Source of the DNA: a virus
IMG/VR virus record: IMGVR_UViG_3300042731_001380
Coordinates: 1 to 39,408 of that record
Direction: 5' to 3' (one strand)
DNA length: 39,408 nucleotides
Made by a program: the position numbers and the translations under genes. The notes beneath the pieces were generated by a model. That model was not told where the DNA came from and did not search any database. It saw only the letters and a list, made by a program, of their open reading frames with translations. The number at the start of each line of letters is the position of its first letter. The first letter of the stretch is position 1. This document shows positions 15,352 through 25,248 of the stretch, in pieces.

Positions 15352-18300
15352 ATGTCATTTAGACAGATTAAATCACCTGCTCTAGCCGATAAGGCTGTCA
15401 TCAACACCAAACTTGACGAAAGTGCGGTACAAGGACAGAGCACCCTAACGGGGATGACCTCAACGGACCAGTGTTTTACACTGTTGTACGATGTAGGTTC
15501 GGACTCGTTGAAGAAAATCGCAGCTGACGATTTCTTCGGTTCATTTACAACAGATGATTTAGTAGAAGGTTCTAGCCAATTATACTTCACTGACACACGT
15601 GCAAAGACTGCCGTCGCTCAGGATATCGCAGACGCAGTTGCAGTTGAGGAAACTCGTGCACTTGCGGCAGAAGGCGTACTACAAGCTGCAATCGATGCAG
15701 AGGTTGTACGTGCAACTGCAGCTGAACAAGCAAATGCTCTTGCAATTTCAAATGAAGTAACACGTGCAGTAACCCGCGAAGACGCAATCGAAGCCGCTTT
15801 CCAAGCTGCAGACGCTGCGTTGTCAGTACGTATCGATAACATCCTATCGAACACTGACGAAGTCGCACTAAACTCTCTAGCAGAAATCGTAACTGCGTTC
15901 CAAGACGCGGATGACGTACTAACTGCATCAACTATCGCAAACTCTAACGCAATCGCAACTGAAGTTGCACGTGCAACTGCTGCAGAGCAGGCAAACGCAA
16001 CTGCGATCGCAACTGAGACTACTCGTGCAACTACTGCAGAAGCTGATCTACAATCACAGATCACTACTGAAGTTGCAGCTCGTGTTGCAGGCGACAATGC
16101 GCTAGACGCACGTTTGACTACTGAAGAAGGTAATGTAGATCAACTACAAACTGACCTTGCAGCAGAAGTCTCACGCGCAACTGCCGCTGAGGCAGTCATC
16201 GCACAAGACCTTGCAGACGAAGTTACTCGTGCAACTGCGGCGGAAGCTGCGAACGCACAAGCGATCACTGACGAAATCAACGCACGTGCAGTAGCGGATA
16301 CTCAAGTCCGTACTGACATGACTGCATTGATCAACTCTGGTGACGCTGCAACTCTACTATCAGCGAAGGCAAACGACGATCTATTGATTGGCGACGCTAC
16401 TGTTGACGGTACTGCAGGCAACACTGTAACTGATCGCATCGCAACTGCTAAGGCAGAGGCGGTCGCAAGTGCATCTACTGACGCAACTTCTAAAGTCGCT
16501 TCAGAGACCGCTGCACGTCAGGCTGCAGATTCAGACCTACAGGCACAGATCGTTTCTAACGACGGTGAGATCGCAACTCTACAATCAGAGATGGATGCGG
16601 TTGAAGTACGTGCCACTGATCTTGAATCTCGTGCGACTGTAGTTGAAGGTCGCGTCGATGATATCATCGGCACTTCACCAGAAACACTAGACACTTTGCA
16701 AGAGATCGTCGCTGCATTTGAAGCATCCGACTCAGACATCTCTGCACTTGTCAACTCTAACACTACTGCAATCACTAACGAAGCAACTGCTCGCTCATCT
16801 GCAGATACTATCCTACAGGGTAATATCGACGCAGAGGCTGCAACTCGTGCAGCTGCAGACGTTACTTTGCAGAACAACATTGACGCAATCGAACTTGACT
16901 ACATCGAACGTGACGCGGTAGTTGCTGCAAACGCAGCCGCTGACGCAACTGCGAAGGCAGACGCTGCAGAAGCTGACGCAATCGCACACGCAGATGCACA
17001 AGACGCGGCACTAATCGGTGACGCATCTGTTGACGGTACTGCAGGCAACACTGTTACTGCACGTATTGCAACTGCTAAGTCAGAAGCGACTGCATACACC
17101 GATGCACAGGTAGCGGCAGAAGCTGGTATCCGTCAGTCGGCAGACGACGCACTATCTCTACGTACTACTTCACTAGAAGGTCGTATGGATACTGCAGAGG
17201 CAGACATCACTGCACTAGAAGGTGATCTGGCTACTGAAGTCGCTGCACGTACATCCGGTGACACAACTCTACAGGGTAACATCGACGCAGAAGCGACTAC
17301 TCGTGCAGCTGCTGATACTACTCTACAACAAAACATCGACGCAGAAGAAACTGCACGTATCGCTGGTGATGCAAGTCTACAGACTCAAATCACTGCGGAA
17401 GTTACTCGTGCAACTGGTGTCGAAGCGGGTCTACGTACTGACGTTGACGCAAACACTGTGGGTGTTGCAACTAACGCAACTAACCTATCAAACGAGATCA
17501 CTCGTGCACAGTCTGCGGAAGCGGGTCTACAGACTCAAATCACTAACGAAGTCAACCGTGCAACATCTGCAGAGGCAGCCCTTGCGGCAGCTGATTCAGA
17601 CGAGCAGGCTGCACGTATCGCAGGTGACGCGGCACTACGTTCAGACGTAGATGTTAACACTGCAGACATCGCAGGTCTTGATTCAGACCTATCTGCAGAA
17701 ATTGCACGTGCACAGGCAGCAGAACTAGTACTAACTCAAGACCTAGCGGCAGAGGTAACTCGTGCAACTGGTATTGAGGCAGGTCTACGTACTGACGTTG
17801 ACTCAGTAACTACTCGTGTTGACAACATCATCGGCACTTCACCAGAGACTTTAGATACTCTACAAGAAATCGTTGCTGCATTCGAAGACGCAGACTCAGA
17901 CCTACAAGCAGTTATCTCTGCAAACTCAGGTCGTTTGACTGTCAACGAAGGCGACATCGACGCTCTTGAAGTACGCGCAACTGACCTTGAGTCACGTGCA
18001 ACTCTAGTCGAAGGTCGTGCAACTGCACTAGAAACTGAGCAGTTGGCACAAGGTAGCCGTCTAACTGTTAACGAAGGCGACATCGACGACCTAGAAGCGA
18101 AGGTTGGTACTGCAACACTAGACACCACTGCAACTGATCTATCAGCTGCAATCAACGAACTACACGGTGAACTAGACGTAGAAGCAGGTCATGTAGACGT
18201 ATTGCAATCAGAAATGGATGCAGTTGAACTACGTGCAACTACACTAGAAGGTCGTGTTGATGGTATCGATTCTGATCAGGTTGTTCAGAATACTCGCCTA

Positions 18301-20391
18301 ACTAACGCTGAATCTGCTATCACTTCAATCGAAAGTAAGGTAGGTACTGGTACATTCGACACTACTGCACAAGACACTGTCGGTGCGGTTAACGAAGTAC
18401 ACGGTGAACTAGACGCGGCAGTAGCTCGCATCGACGGTCACGATTCAGACGTATCATCACTACAAGCACAGATCACTGCAGAAGTTAACCGTGCAACTAC
18501 AGAAGAAGGTCTAATCCGTTCTGAGTTCGCAACAGAAGACACTGCAATCCGTTCTGAGTTCGCTGCGGCAGACGCAGTTGTTGCGGCTAACGCTGCGGCA
18601 GACGCGACTTCTAAGGCAAACGACGCAGAAGCGAATGCGAAAGTATACGCAGACGGAATCGTTGCAACTGAAGCAACTGATCGTGCAAACGCAGACGCAG
18701 TACTACAGTCTGCAATCGACGCAGAAGTAACTCGCGCAACATCTGCAGAAGCAGCATTGTCATCTCGTGCAACTGCACTAGAGACAGAAATGACTGCAAC
18801 TCAGTCTGGCGCTGGTCTAACTACTGCTGGTAACTACATTACTCCAACTGGTACTAACTACATCGATCCAACTGTTTCGTTGGCAGACGCAGATCTAAAA
18901 CTAGACACTGCAATCGGTGCAGAAGTAGCTCGCGCAACTGGTGTTGAGGCTGGTCTACAGACTCAGATCACTAACGAAGTTGCAGCTCGCATTGCGGGTG
19001 ATTCAGACCTACAAGGTCAGTTGGATGCGGAAATCGCACGTGCGACTGGTGTTGAGACAACTCAGGCTGGTCTAATCCAAGCGAACGCTGATGCGATCGC
19101 GGCAGAAAGTACTGCACGTCAATCCGCTGATGCAAACCTACAGTCTCAGATTGACTTCATCAAGTCAAACACTGATTCGGCTGCACTAGACTCACTAACA
19201 GAGATTGTCAACGCATTCCAATCTGCTGACTCTACTCTAACTGGTCTAGTATCACAGAACCAAACTGACATCGCTGCAAACGCAACTGCAATCTCCACTG
19301 AAACTACTGCACGTATCGCTGAAGATGCGGCAATCCGTGGTGAGTTCGCAACTGCAGACGCAACCCTACAGACTCAGATCGATGGTAAGGTAGCGAAAGC
19401 TGGTGACACTATGTCTGGTGTCTTGAACATGGGTTCAAACAAGATCTCTGGTCTTGCTGCAGGTTCAGTTGATTCAGACGCAGTCAACAAGGGTCAGATG
19501 GACGCAGGTCTTGCTGCACAGCACATCTCAGTATTCACCACTGGTGATCTTACTGAAGGATCTAACCTATACTACACAGATGCACGTTCACGCGCTGCAT
19601 TCTCTGTAACTGACGTAGATGGTGAAGGTAACGTATCTTACAACAGCACTTCAGGTGTTCTATCAGTATCAACTGGTAAGGCATTCACTGAGTTGGAAGA
19701 CGTTGCAACTGCTTCACTAGGTACTGATAAGGCTGGATTCGTTGCACGTGTTAAGACTGACGGCTCTGCGATCGAACTAGTCGATCCAGCAGAACTACAG
19801 TTCAACGACGCTAAGCGTCAAACAATCAACGGTGACGGTTCACAGACCGTATTCGCACTAGACTTCTACACTCAAGAAGCGAATGCAATGGTCTTCGTTG
19901 GTGGTGTTATTCAGGATCCATCTGTACACTACTCAATCGACGCTGTAAACCAGCAGATCACATTTAACAGTGCGATCCCTGTTGGTACTCAGGCGGTAAT
20001 CATCGCTCAGTCTACTAACTCAGTCGGTGTCCTAGACCCAGGCTCAGTTGGCGTTGAAACTCTGGCGGATAACGTTAAGGCGTTTATCCAAAGTAATGAT
20101 GTAGTTGTGGGAACTTCTGCAACTGTGGTATCTTCGTTCAACAAGGGATCATACCGTTCTGCTAAGTACGTTGTGACTGTCGAATTGAACGGTGAGTTCG
20201 AGACTCGTGAATGTCTAGTAACTCACGATGGTACTAATGCATACATCGTCGAGTACGGTATTGTCTTCACTGGCGCAAGCCTACTAGGAGACACTGACGT
20301 ACAGGTGAACGGTAGTTCAATCGAACTAACTTACACCGCAGTAGGCGTTGGTGCTGTTGTTAAAGTCGCTGCAGTATACGTTGACGCATAA
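15352..20391 (+). CDS. Giant tail fibre with 18-residue helical repeats (1679 aa)
   Basis: The N-terminus (SFRQIKSPALADKAVINTK) and a VEGSSQLYFTDTRAKTAV motif are typical of phage fibre heads. Residues about 90-1340 are long helical stalk. The stalk is made largely of 18-residue units such as EVTRATAAEAANAQAITD, interrupted by a recurring SPETLDTLQEIVAAFE element. Near residue 1344 comes KAGDTMSGVLNMGSNKI, a classic fibre motif, then LTEGSNLYYTDARSRAAF and a beta-rich C-terminal knob with VFVGGVIQDPSVHYSI. The likely product is a very long homotrimeric fibre that contacts the host. A GGAG ribosome-binding site precedes the ATG. A hairpin follows the stop. T4 gp34 (about 1290 residues) is shorter. 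Confidence 0.8.
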   Translation: MSFRQIKSPALADKAVINTKLDESAVQGQSTLTGMTSTDQCFTLLYDVGSDSLKKIAADDFFGSFTTDDLVEGSSQLYFTDTRAKTAVAQDIADAVAVEETRALAAEGVLQAAIDAEVVRATAAEQANALAISNEVTRAVTREDAIEAAFQAADAALSVRIDNILSNTDEVALNSLAEIVTAFQDADDVLTASTIANSNAIATEVARATAAEQANATAIATETTRATTAEADLQSQITTEVAARVAGDNALDARLTTEEGNVDQLQTDLAAEVSRATAAEAVIAQDLADEVTRATAAEAANAQAITDEINARAVADTQVRTDMTALINSGDAATLLSAKANDDLLIGDATVDGTAGNTVTDRIATAKAEAVASASTDATSKVASETAARQAADSDLQAQIVSNDGEIATLQSEMDAVEVRATDLESRATVVEGRVDDIIGTSPETLDTLQEIVAAFEASDSDISALVNSNTTAITNEATARSSADTILQGNIDAEAATRAAADVTLQNNIDAIELDYIERDAVVAANAAADATAKADAAEADAIAHADAQDAALIGDASVDGTAGNTVTARIATAKSEATAYTDAQVAAEAGIRQSADDALSLRTTSLEGRMDTAEADITALEGDLATEVAARTSGDTTLQGNIDAEATTRAAADTTLQQNIDAEETARIAGDASLQTQITAEVTRATGVEAGLRTDVDANTVGVATNATNLSNEITRAQSAEAGLQTQITNEVNRATSAEAALAAADSDEQAARIAGDAALRSDVDVNTADIAGLDSDLSAEIARAQAAELVLTQDLAAEVTRATGIEAGLRTDVDSVTTRVDNIIGTSPETLDTLQEIVAAFEDADSDLQAVISANSGRLTVNEGDIDALEVRATDLESRATLVEGRATALETEQLAQGSRLTVNEGDIDDLEAKVGTATLDTTATDLSAAINELHGELDVEAGHVDVLQSEMDAVELRATTLEGRVDGIDSDQVVQNTRLTNAESAITSIESKVGTGTFDTTAQDTVGAVNEVHGELDAAVARIDGHDSDVSSLQAQITAEVNRATTEEGLIRSEFATEDTAIRSEFAAADAVVAANAAADATSKANDAEANAKVYADGIVATEATDRANADAVLQSAIDAEVTRATSAEAALSSRATALETEMTATQSGAGLTTAGNYITPTGTNYIDPTVSLADADLKLDTAIGAEVARATGVEAGLQTQITNEVAARIAGDSDLQGQLDAEIARATGVETTQAGLIQANADAIAAESTARQSADANLQSQIDFIKSNTDSAALDSLTEIVNAFQSADSTLTGLVSQNQTDIAANATAISTETTARIAEDAAIRGEFATADATLQTQIDGKVAKAGDTMSGVLNMGSNKISGLAAGSVDSDAVNKGQMDAGLAAQHISVFTTGDLTEGSNLYYTDARSRAAFSVTDVDGEGNVSYNSTSGVLSVSTGKAFTELEDVATASLGTDKAGFVARVKTDGSAIELVDPAELQFNDAKRQTINGDGSQTVFALDFYTQEANAMVFVGGVIQDPSVHYSIDAVNQQITFNSAIPVGTQAVIIAQSTNSVGVLDPGSVGVETLADNVKAFIQSNDVVVGTSATVVSSFNKGSYRSAKYVVTVELNGEFETRECLVTHDGTNAYIVEYGIVFTGASLLGDTDVQVNGSSIELTYTAVGVGAVVKVAAVYVDA
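15620..19380 (+). repeat. 18-residue (54-bp) coiled-coil repeat region of the fibre stalk
   Basis: Successive units align at 18-residue spacing, for example EVARATAAEQANATAIAT, then ETTRATTAEADLQSQITT, then EVAARVAGDNALDARLTT. Other sections follow the pattern IDAExTxRxAxDxxLQxx at the same spacing. Eighteen residues over five turns gives 3.6 residues per turn, which suits a nearly straight helical bundle. Limits are approximate because non-repeat elements interrupt the array. Confidence 0.75.
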
Positions 20392-20400
20392 TGAACACTG

Positions 20401-20428
20401 ATGAGGTGGGGGACGTGCCCCACCTTAT
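20401..20428 (+). terminator. Hairpin terminator after the 1679-residue fibre
   Basis: AGGTGGGG at 20404-20411 pairs with CCCCACCT at 20418-20425 around the loop GACGTG, with weaker outer pairs. The T-run is poor (TATATC), so termination may be partial. No late promoter box lies between this hairpin and the next gene, so read-through may supply it. Confidence 0.65.
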
Positions 20429-20472
20429 ATCATACAGACATTAGTGTTTTAACTCAACAAAGGTAAAGAAAA

Positions 20473-23400
20473 ATGAGTACAAATAAAAAGTTCAGAATAC
20501 AGAACGGTCTCGATGTCACTGGTGAAGTGGTCGTCGGTGGCGTTACTGTAATTAACGCTGACGGTACCGTTGTTTCCGATGTAAGTGACCAACTTGTTCC
20601 TCTTCAGGCAGATGTTGCGGCCTTAGAAACTTCAATCGCAAACATTCTTGGTACATCGCCAGAAACTCTTGATACCCTTCAAGAGCTGGTTGCCGCATAT
20701 GAAAGTGCGGATGCAGATCTGACTGTCTTGGTTACGCAAACTAGCCAAGCTGTTACAGATCTGGAAAACTCAGTAGGTGCGGGTGCGGCATTGACTGTTA
20801 CATCTCAACCTACTACTATTAACTATGAAGAGTCATTGGGTTCAGTATTCAAGATATTTGCATCTGATAATCATGATCAGGGTATATTATACTCTTCGAA
20901 TAACTATAACTCAGTTACAGTTTTCAACAGATATAATACATCTAACTCTGCACTACAAGAAGAAGGGTTCGATAAGTCTTTTGTAACTTCAGACGCATTC
21001 TTCTTGCATCATGACGACAGAGTTATCGAATATCCATTAGATGAAAATGCGATCGAGAACGATCAACGTGCAGTAGAATACGTTGGTTGGCCAGCTAACG
21101 AATATAGCAGAATGATATACGCGGATGATGACGTGGTTGCGTTAATCACCGATGATAATATGTCTTCTGCACGATTCCGTGTATGGACTCGTGGTGACGG
21201 TTATTCTGGTACAACTATTGCCATTCCAACACCTGCAGAGGATTGGAACCATTCTTGGGGTAGAACAATCACTCGAGCTGGGGACTACTTTGTAATTGGT
21301 GGTTCTCGTGGTGGTTCGATTCATAACCTAGACGGATCTTTCGTCAAGTACTTCTATGCAAGCACATATTTCTCAAACACTCAAGATGTTAACTTCGGTG
21401 GAGACAATAAGAAATCTGCAGTAGCATCTTACGGAAATACACTTGTTATTGGTTGTCCAAATGCCGCTCGCAGAAGTGGTATCGGTGCTACAGGTGCGAT
21501 ATTAATCTTCGACATGAATGATTTTAACATCATGCCGACGGTTGTATATTGTCCAACACCAGATTACCCGAATGATAAATTTGGTTATTCGGTTGATGTG
21601 ACTGCTGATCGTATTTACGTTTCGGCCCCAGGCATCAACCAGACTAATGGCGACCATCCTAAAGGTCGTGCGTTCGTCTTGGAGTTAGATGGTACTTTGG
21701 TACAAGAGATAACCGATCCAAACCCTAACAGCATCTACCGTAACTTTGCGTATTTCCTTGGTGTTTCTGGAACTACTTTGGCTATCGCTGCAGAGGGTTA
21801 TGATAACTCTATCGGAAGTAAAGGTGGTATCTACCTATATGACACTGAAGATTTAGCCTCAGGTCATGTTGAAGAACTAGTTTACCCAGGCACTGATTTA
21901 GATTATCCAAAGCGATTCCACGTAACTACTGCAGAGCTGTTGACACAAGCTGCATCCGACGTTATCGTTCCATCGTCAGGTGTTGTTCCTGCTATCAACT
22001 ATCTTGAAGACAAGACAAATGATATGCAGACTGAGATCAATGCTCTGACAGGTCAGGACACGTCTCTAAGTACGTCTATCGATGCAAACACTGCAGCGAT
22101 TACTGCTGAGACTGCACGTGCACAGGCCGCGGAGTCTGCGAACTGGAATGCAATCCAGAACGAAATCACACGTGCGACTGCGGTAGAAGATGCAAATACT
22201 TCTGCAATCTCAGATGAAAGTGTTGCACGTGCGGCTGGTGACTCTGCGTTACAATCACAGATTGATGCGATTGTTGGTACGTCTCCAGAGACTTTGGATA
22301 CACTACAAGAAATTGTAGCGGCATTCGAAGGTGCAGATAGTGACCTACAGGCAGTGATGACCGCAAACGCTTCTACGATCTCTGAGTTAGAGAGCGCTAT
22401 TGGCTCTAATGTTTCTACCGATCCAAACCTACCTGCATCATTTAGTGTTGATGGATATGGTTCTGGTTATCACTCAGACTTCTTCAAGACTATAAGTGGA
22501 GAGTCGTATACTATAAGTGGTAACAATAGTGGTAGTCCGTTCTATGTTCGTGTAATTGATGTAGATGGTAATCAGTTAGAAAACATTTATATGAACCCGA
22601 ATGGGGTTAGTTGGTCAGGATCATTTACTGGTAACGGTTCTGTTGTAAAACTACAGTTCTACATTGACCATGAAAACCCACAAAGCTTCAACTCTGTATC
22701 GTTCTCAGGAACTACGGGTTCTGCTGGTTTAGAGACAACAGCTACAACAGTATTTGGTGCGGTTAACGAACTACACACCGAACTACAGACACTTGCCGGT
22801 TTAGACACTAGCATTGTGAGTGACGTGTCTGCAAACACTCAGGCGATCGCTGACGAAGTTGCCCGTGCAACTGCGGCAGAGGCTTCACTGTCTACTTCGA
22901 TTTCAAATGAGTCAACTGCACGTAACACTGCAGTAAGTGGTCTACAATCACAGGTCACTTCTAACGCATCTGCAATCACTGCAGAAGAGTCTCGTGCACT
23001 AGCTGCAGAGGCAGGTCTTGCAACTCAAATCGCTGCAGAATCTACTGCACGTGATAGTGCAATCTCTGCTGAGGCTTCACTACGTGAGGCGGGTGACGCT
23101 GCACTACAGGCTGCAATCGACGCAAGTGTATCGACTACTGATCTAAGTGTTAGTGGTACTGCAACATTCGAGGGCGGAATCAACGTTGGTTCTAACGGTG
23201 GTTCAATCGGATACGACGACACTTCTGAAGATATTCAGATGATGTCAGATGTGGATATGCAAGGTAACTTGATCCACAATCTAGGTACTCCGGTAGACGC
23301 TACAGACGCTGCATCTAAGTCATATGTTGACGGTCGTATCAGTGATGTTATCGGTGGTTCGGTTGAGTCACTAGACACAATCCAAGAAGTTGTTGCTGCA

Positions 23401-25185
23401 TTCGAAAGTGCTGATAGTGATATCCAGGGCTTGATCGCGGCAAATACTGCAAACCACGCAACTAATGCAGCTGCAATCTCTGCAGAAAGTACTGCTCGTC
23501 AGACAGCAGATACTACTCTACAGGGTAACATTGACGCAGAGGCAAGTGCACGTTCCGCGGCTGACTCCAATCTACAAGCGAGTATAGACGCAGAAGTTGC
23601 ACGTGCAACTGCAGCAGAGGCACAAAACGCAACTGACATTGATTCACTAGAGTCAACTGTTGGTTCGGTAGATGTTCAACTACTACCTTCTTCTGTTACT
23701 GCAAATACTTATGACACATTGTATACAACAACAGTTAATACTGTTATTGGTCAACAATATACAATCTCATTCGATTATTCTAACCCAGACAAAGGGTTTG
23801 GTTTCTATGTTTGGAGTGAAGCAGGAAACATCAATAATGCAGATATAGTAGATGAAAACTTCTCTAGTGCGGCAAACTCTTCGGGTTCAGGTAGCAGAAC
23901 ATATACATTTACTGCAACATCTGAAACTACTGGGATTGCGGTTAGACCAGAAAACAACAACAGCATTCCTGTACAGATCACCAACTTGAGTATGCCTTCT
24001 CCGGCTCCGACTCTAAACACGACTGCACAGGTAGTTATTCCTGCGATTAACGAAGTTCTTGCAGCAGTAAACTCTTCGTCTACTGCATCTGCAAGTGATC
24101 TTGCTGCGGAAACTGCGGCACGTATCGCGGGTGACTCTGACGTAACTGCAAGTCTTGCAGGTGAAACTGCAGCTCGTATTGCGGGTGACGGTTCACTACA
24201 GTCTCAGATCGACGCAGTCGAATCTGCAGTACAGGCAATCACTAGCGGTTCAGTTGCATCACTAGACACTCTAGTAGAAGTTGTATCTGCATTCGAGAAT
24301 GCGGACTCAGATCTACAAGCGTTGATGACTGCAAACTCATCTTCGATCTCAGGTGTTGACACTCGTGTCGGTACCCTAGAGACTGAAATGGATGCAGTTG
24401 AAGGTGTTGCGTCAGCAAATGCAAGTTTGTTGTCAACTCACTCATCATCAATCGCAGGTTTGGATAGTGATGTTTCTTCACTACAGTCATTCACTGGTCA
24501 AGGTACTGCACTAGGTACTGCGGCAGTATCATTGGCTGCAGCGATCAACGAAATTCACAATGAGTTGAATTCAGTTGTCGCTGATCTAGGTGTTGAAACT
24601 GCACGTGCGGCCGCGAAAGAGAACAGTCTTGATTCGGATATCGACGATGAGACTGCAGCTCGTATCGCAGGTGACGCAGGTCTACAGTCACAAATCGATT
24701 CACTATCAACGTCTCTAACTGACGAAGGTACTGGACGTGACTCAGACGTTGCAAGCCTACAGTCGCAGATCAACTCTATCGTGTCCAATACTGATTCTGC
24801 AGCGCTAGACTCTCTAACTGAGATCGTCGCAGCGTTCCAGAGTGCAGATGGTTCACTAAGTCAGTTGATCACTAACAACCAGACTGACATCACTTCACAC
24901 AATACTCGTATTGGTGTGATTGAAGCTTGGACTACTGATAACCTTCCAGAAGGTTCAGTCAACAAGTACTTCAACGACAGTGACGTTAAGGCATGTTTGT
25001 CAGGCGGTCTATGTATCGACTACGACGCGTCAACTGGTGTTATCGCGATTGACGAGGCAGAAGCTGCAACTTCATTGAAGACTGCAGAATCATTCGCTTC
25101 GGATGATGCATCTAAACTAGAAGGTCAGGCAGGTTCTTACTACCGTATCGATGTCTACGACATCAACGGTTCAGTTGTGAACTAA
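20473..25185 (+). CDS. Giant modular tail fibre with propeller-like and beta-sandwich inserts (1570 aa)
   Basis: After a fibre-type N-terminus (FRIQNGLDVTGEVVVGG) and a SPETLDTLQELVAAYE element, residues about 105-470 form a propeller-like domain. FG-GAP-type blades are visible there (YGNTLVIGCPNAARRSG, FGYSVDVTADRIYVSAPG). The rest is helical stalk of the same 18-residue type as the preceding giant fibre. Two beta-rich inserts interrupt it, at about 653-750 (starting LPASFSVDGYGSG) and 1068-1180 (starting LLPSSVTANTYDT). Both look like small carbohydrate-binding-type sandwiches. GTPVDATDAASKSYVD near residue 940 is a standard fibre motif. The C-terminus carries TTDNLPEGSVNKYFNDSDV and ends in SVVN. 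Host glycan binding is inferred. Confidence 0.78.
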   Translation: MSTNKKFRIQNGLDVTGEVVVGGVTVINADGTVVSDVSDQLVPLQADVAALETSIANILGTSPETLDTLQELVAAYESADADLTVLVTQTSQAVTDLENSVGAGAALTVTSQPTTINYEESLGSVFKIFASDNHDQGILYSSNNYNSVTVFNRYNTSNSALQEEGFDKSFVTSDAFFLHHDDRVIEYPLDENAIENDQRAVEYVGWPANEYSRMIYADDDVVALITDDNMSSARFRVWTRGDGYSGTTIAIPTPAEDWNHSWGRTITRAGDYFVIGGSRGGSIHNLDGSFVKYFYASTYFSNTQDVNFGGDNKKSAVASYGNTLVIGCPNAARRSGIGATGAILIFDMNDFNIMPTVVYCPTPDYPNDKFGYSVDVTADRIYVSAPGINQTNGDHPKGRAFVLELDGTLVQEITDPNPNSIYRNFAYFLGVSGTTLAIAAEGYDNSIGSKGGIYLYDTEDLASGHVEELVYPGTDLDYPKRFHVTTAELLTQAASDVIVPSSGVVPAINYLEDKTNDMQTEINALTGQDTSLSTSIDANTAAITAETARAQAAESANWNAIQNEITRATAVEDANTSAISDESVARAAGDSALQSQIDAIVGTSPETLDTLQEIVAAFEGADSDLQAVMTANASTISELESAIGSNVSTDPNLPASFSVDGYGSGYHSDFFKTISGESYTISGNNSGSPFYVRVIDVDGNQLENIYMNPNGVSWSGSFTGNGSVVKLQFYIDHENPQSFNSVSFSGTTGSAGLETTATTVFGAVNELHTELQTLAGLDTSIVSDVSANTQAIADEVARATAAEASLSTSISNESTARNTAVSGLQSQVTSNASAITAEESRALAAEAGLATQIAAESTARDSAISAEASLREAGDAALQAAIDASVSTTDLSVSGTATFEGGINVGSNGGSIGYDDTSEDIQMMSDVDMQGNLIHNLGTPVDATDAASKSYVDGRISDVIGGSVESLDTIQEVVAAFESADSDIQGLIAANTANHATNAAAISAESTARQTADTTLQGNIDAEASARSAADSNLQASIDAEVARATAAEAQNATDIDSLESTVGSVDVQLLPSSVTANTYDTLYTTTVNTVIGQQYTISFDYSNPDKGFGFYVWSEAGNINNADIVDENFSSAANSSGSGSRTYTFTATSETTGIAVRPENNNSIPVQITNLSMPSPAPTLNTTAQVVIPAINEVLAAVNSSSTASASDLAAETAARIAGDSDVTASLAGETAARIAGDGSLQSQIDAVESAVQAITSGSVASLDTLVEVVSAFENADSDLQALMTANSSSISGVDTRVGTLETEMDAVEGVASANASLLSTHSSSIAGLDSDVSSLQSFTGQGTALGTAAVSLAAAINEIHNELNSVVADLGVETARAAAKENSLDSDIDDETAARIAGDAGLQSQIDSLSTSLTDEGTGRDSDVASLQSQINSIVSNTDSAALDSLTEIVAAFQSADGSLSQLITNNQTDITSHNTRIGVIEAWTTDNLPEGSVNKYFNDSDVKACLSGGLCIDYDASTGVIAIDEAEAATSLKTAESFASDDASKLEGQAGSYYRIDVYDINGSVVN

Positions 25186-25203
25186 TCCACTTCAGATGAA
25201 TAG

Positions 25204-25228
25204 AAAGGGGACTTCGGTCCCCTTTTTT
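25204..25228 (+). terminator. Strong UUCG-loop terminator
   Basis: AAAGGGGAC at 25204-25212 pairs with GTCCCCTTT at 25217-25225 across a TTCG tetraloop and leads into a T-run. It closes the fibre transcription unit 19 bases after the 1570-residue gene. Confidence 0.92.
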
Positions 25229-25236
25229 ATTGCTAG

Positions 25237-25244
25237 TATAAATA
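25237..25244 (+). promoter_or_regulatory. T4-type late promoter box (first of tandem pair)
   Basis: Exact TATAAATA directly after the UUCG terminator. Twelve bases separate its start from that of a second identical box. Confidence 0.8.
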
Positions 25245-25248
25245 AACG

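Noticed and set aside
15618-16097. Reverse-strand open frame of 159 codons opposite the giant fibre (and similar ones throughout)
   Set aside because: It mirrors the Ala/Thr/Arg-rich stalk codons. There is no promoter or ribosome-binding site, and all other genes run on the + strand.
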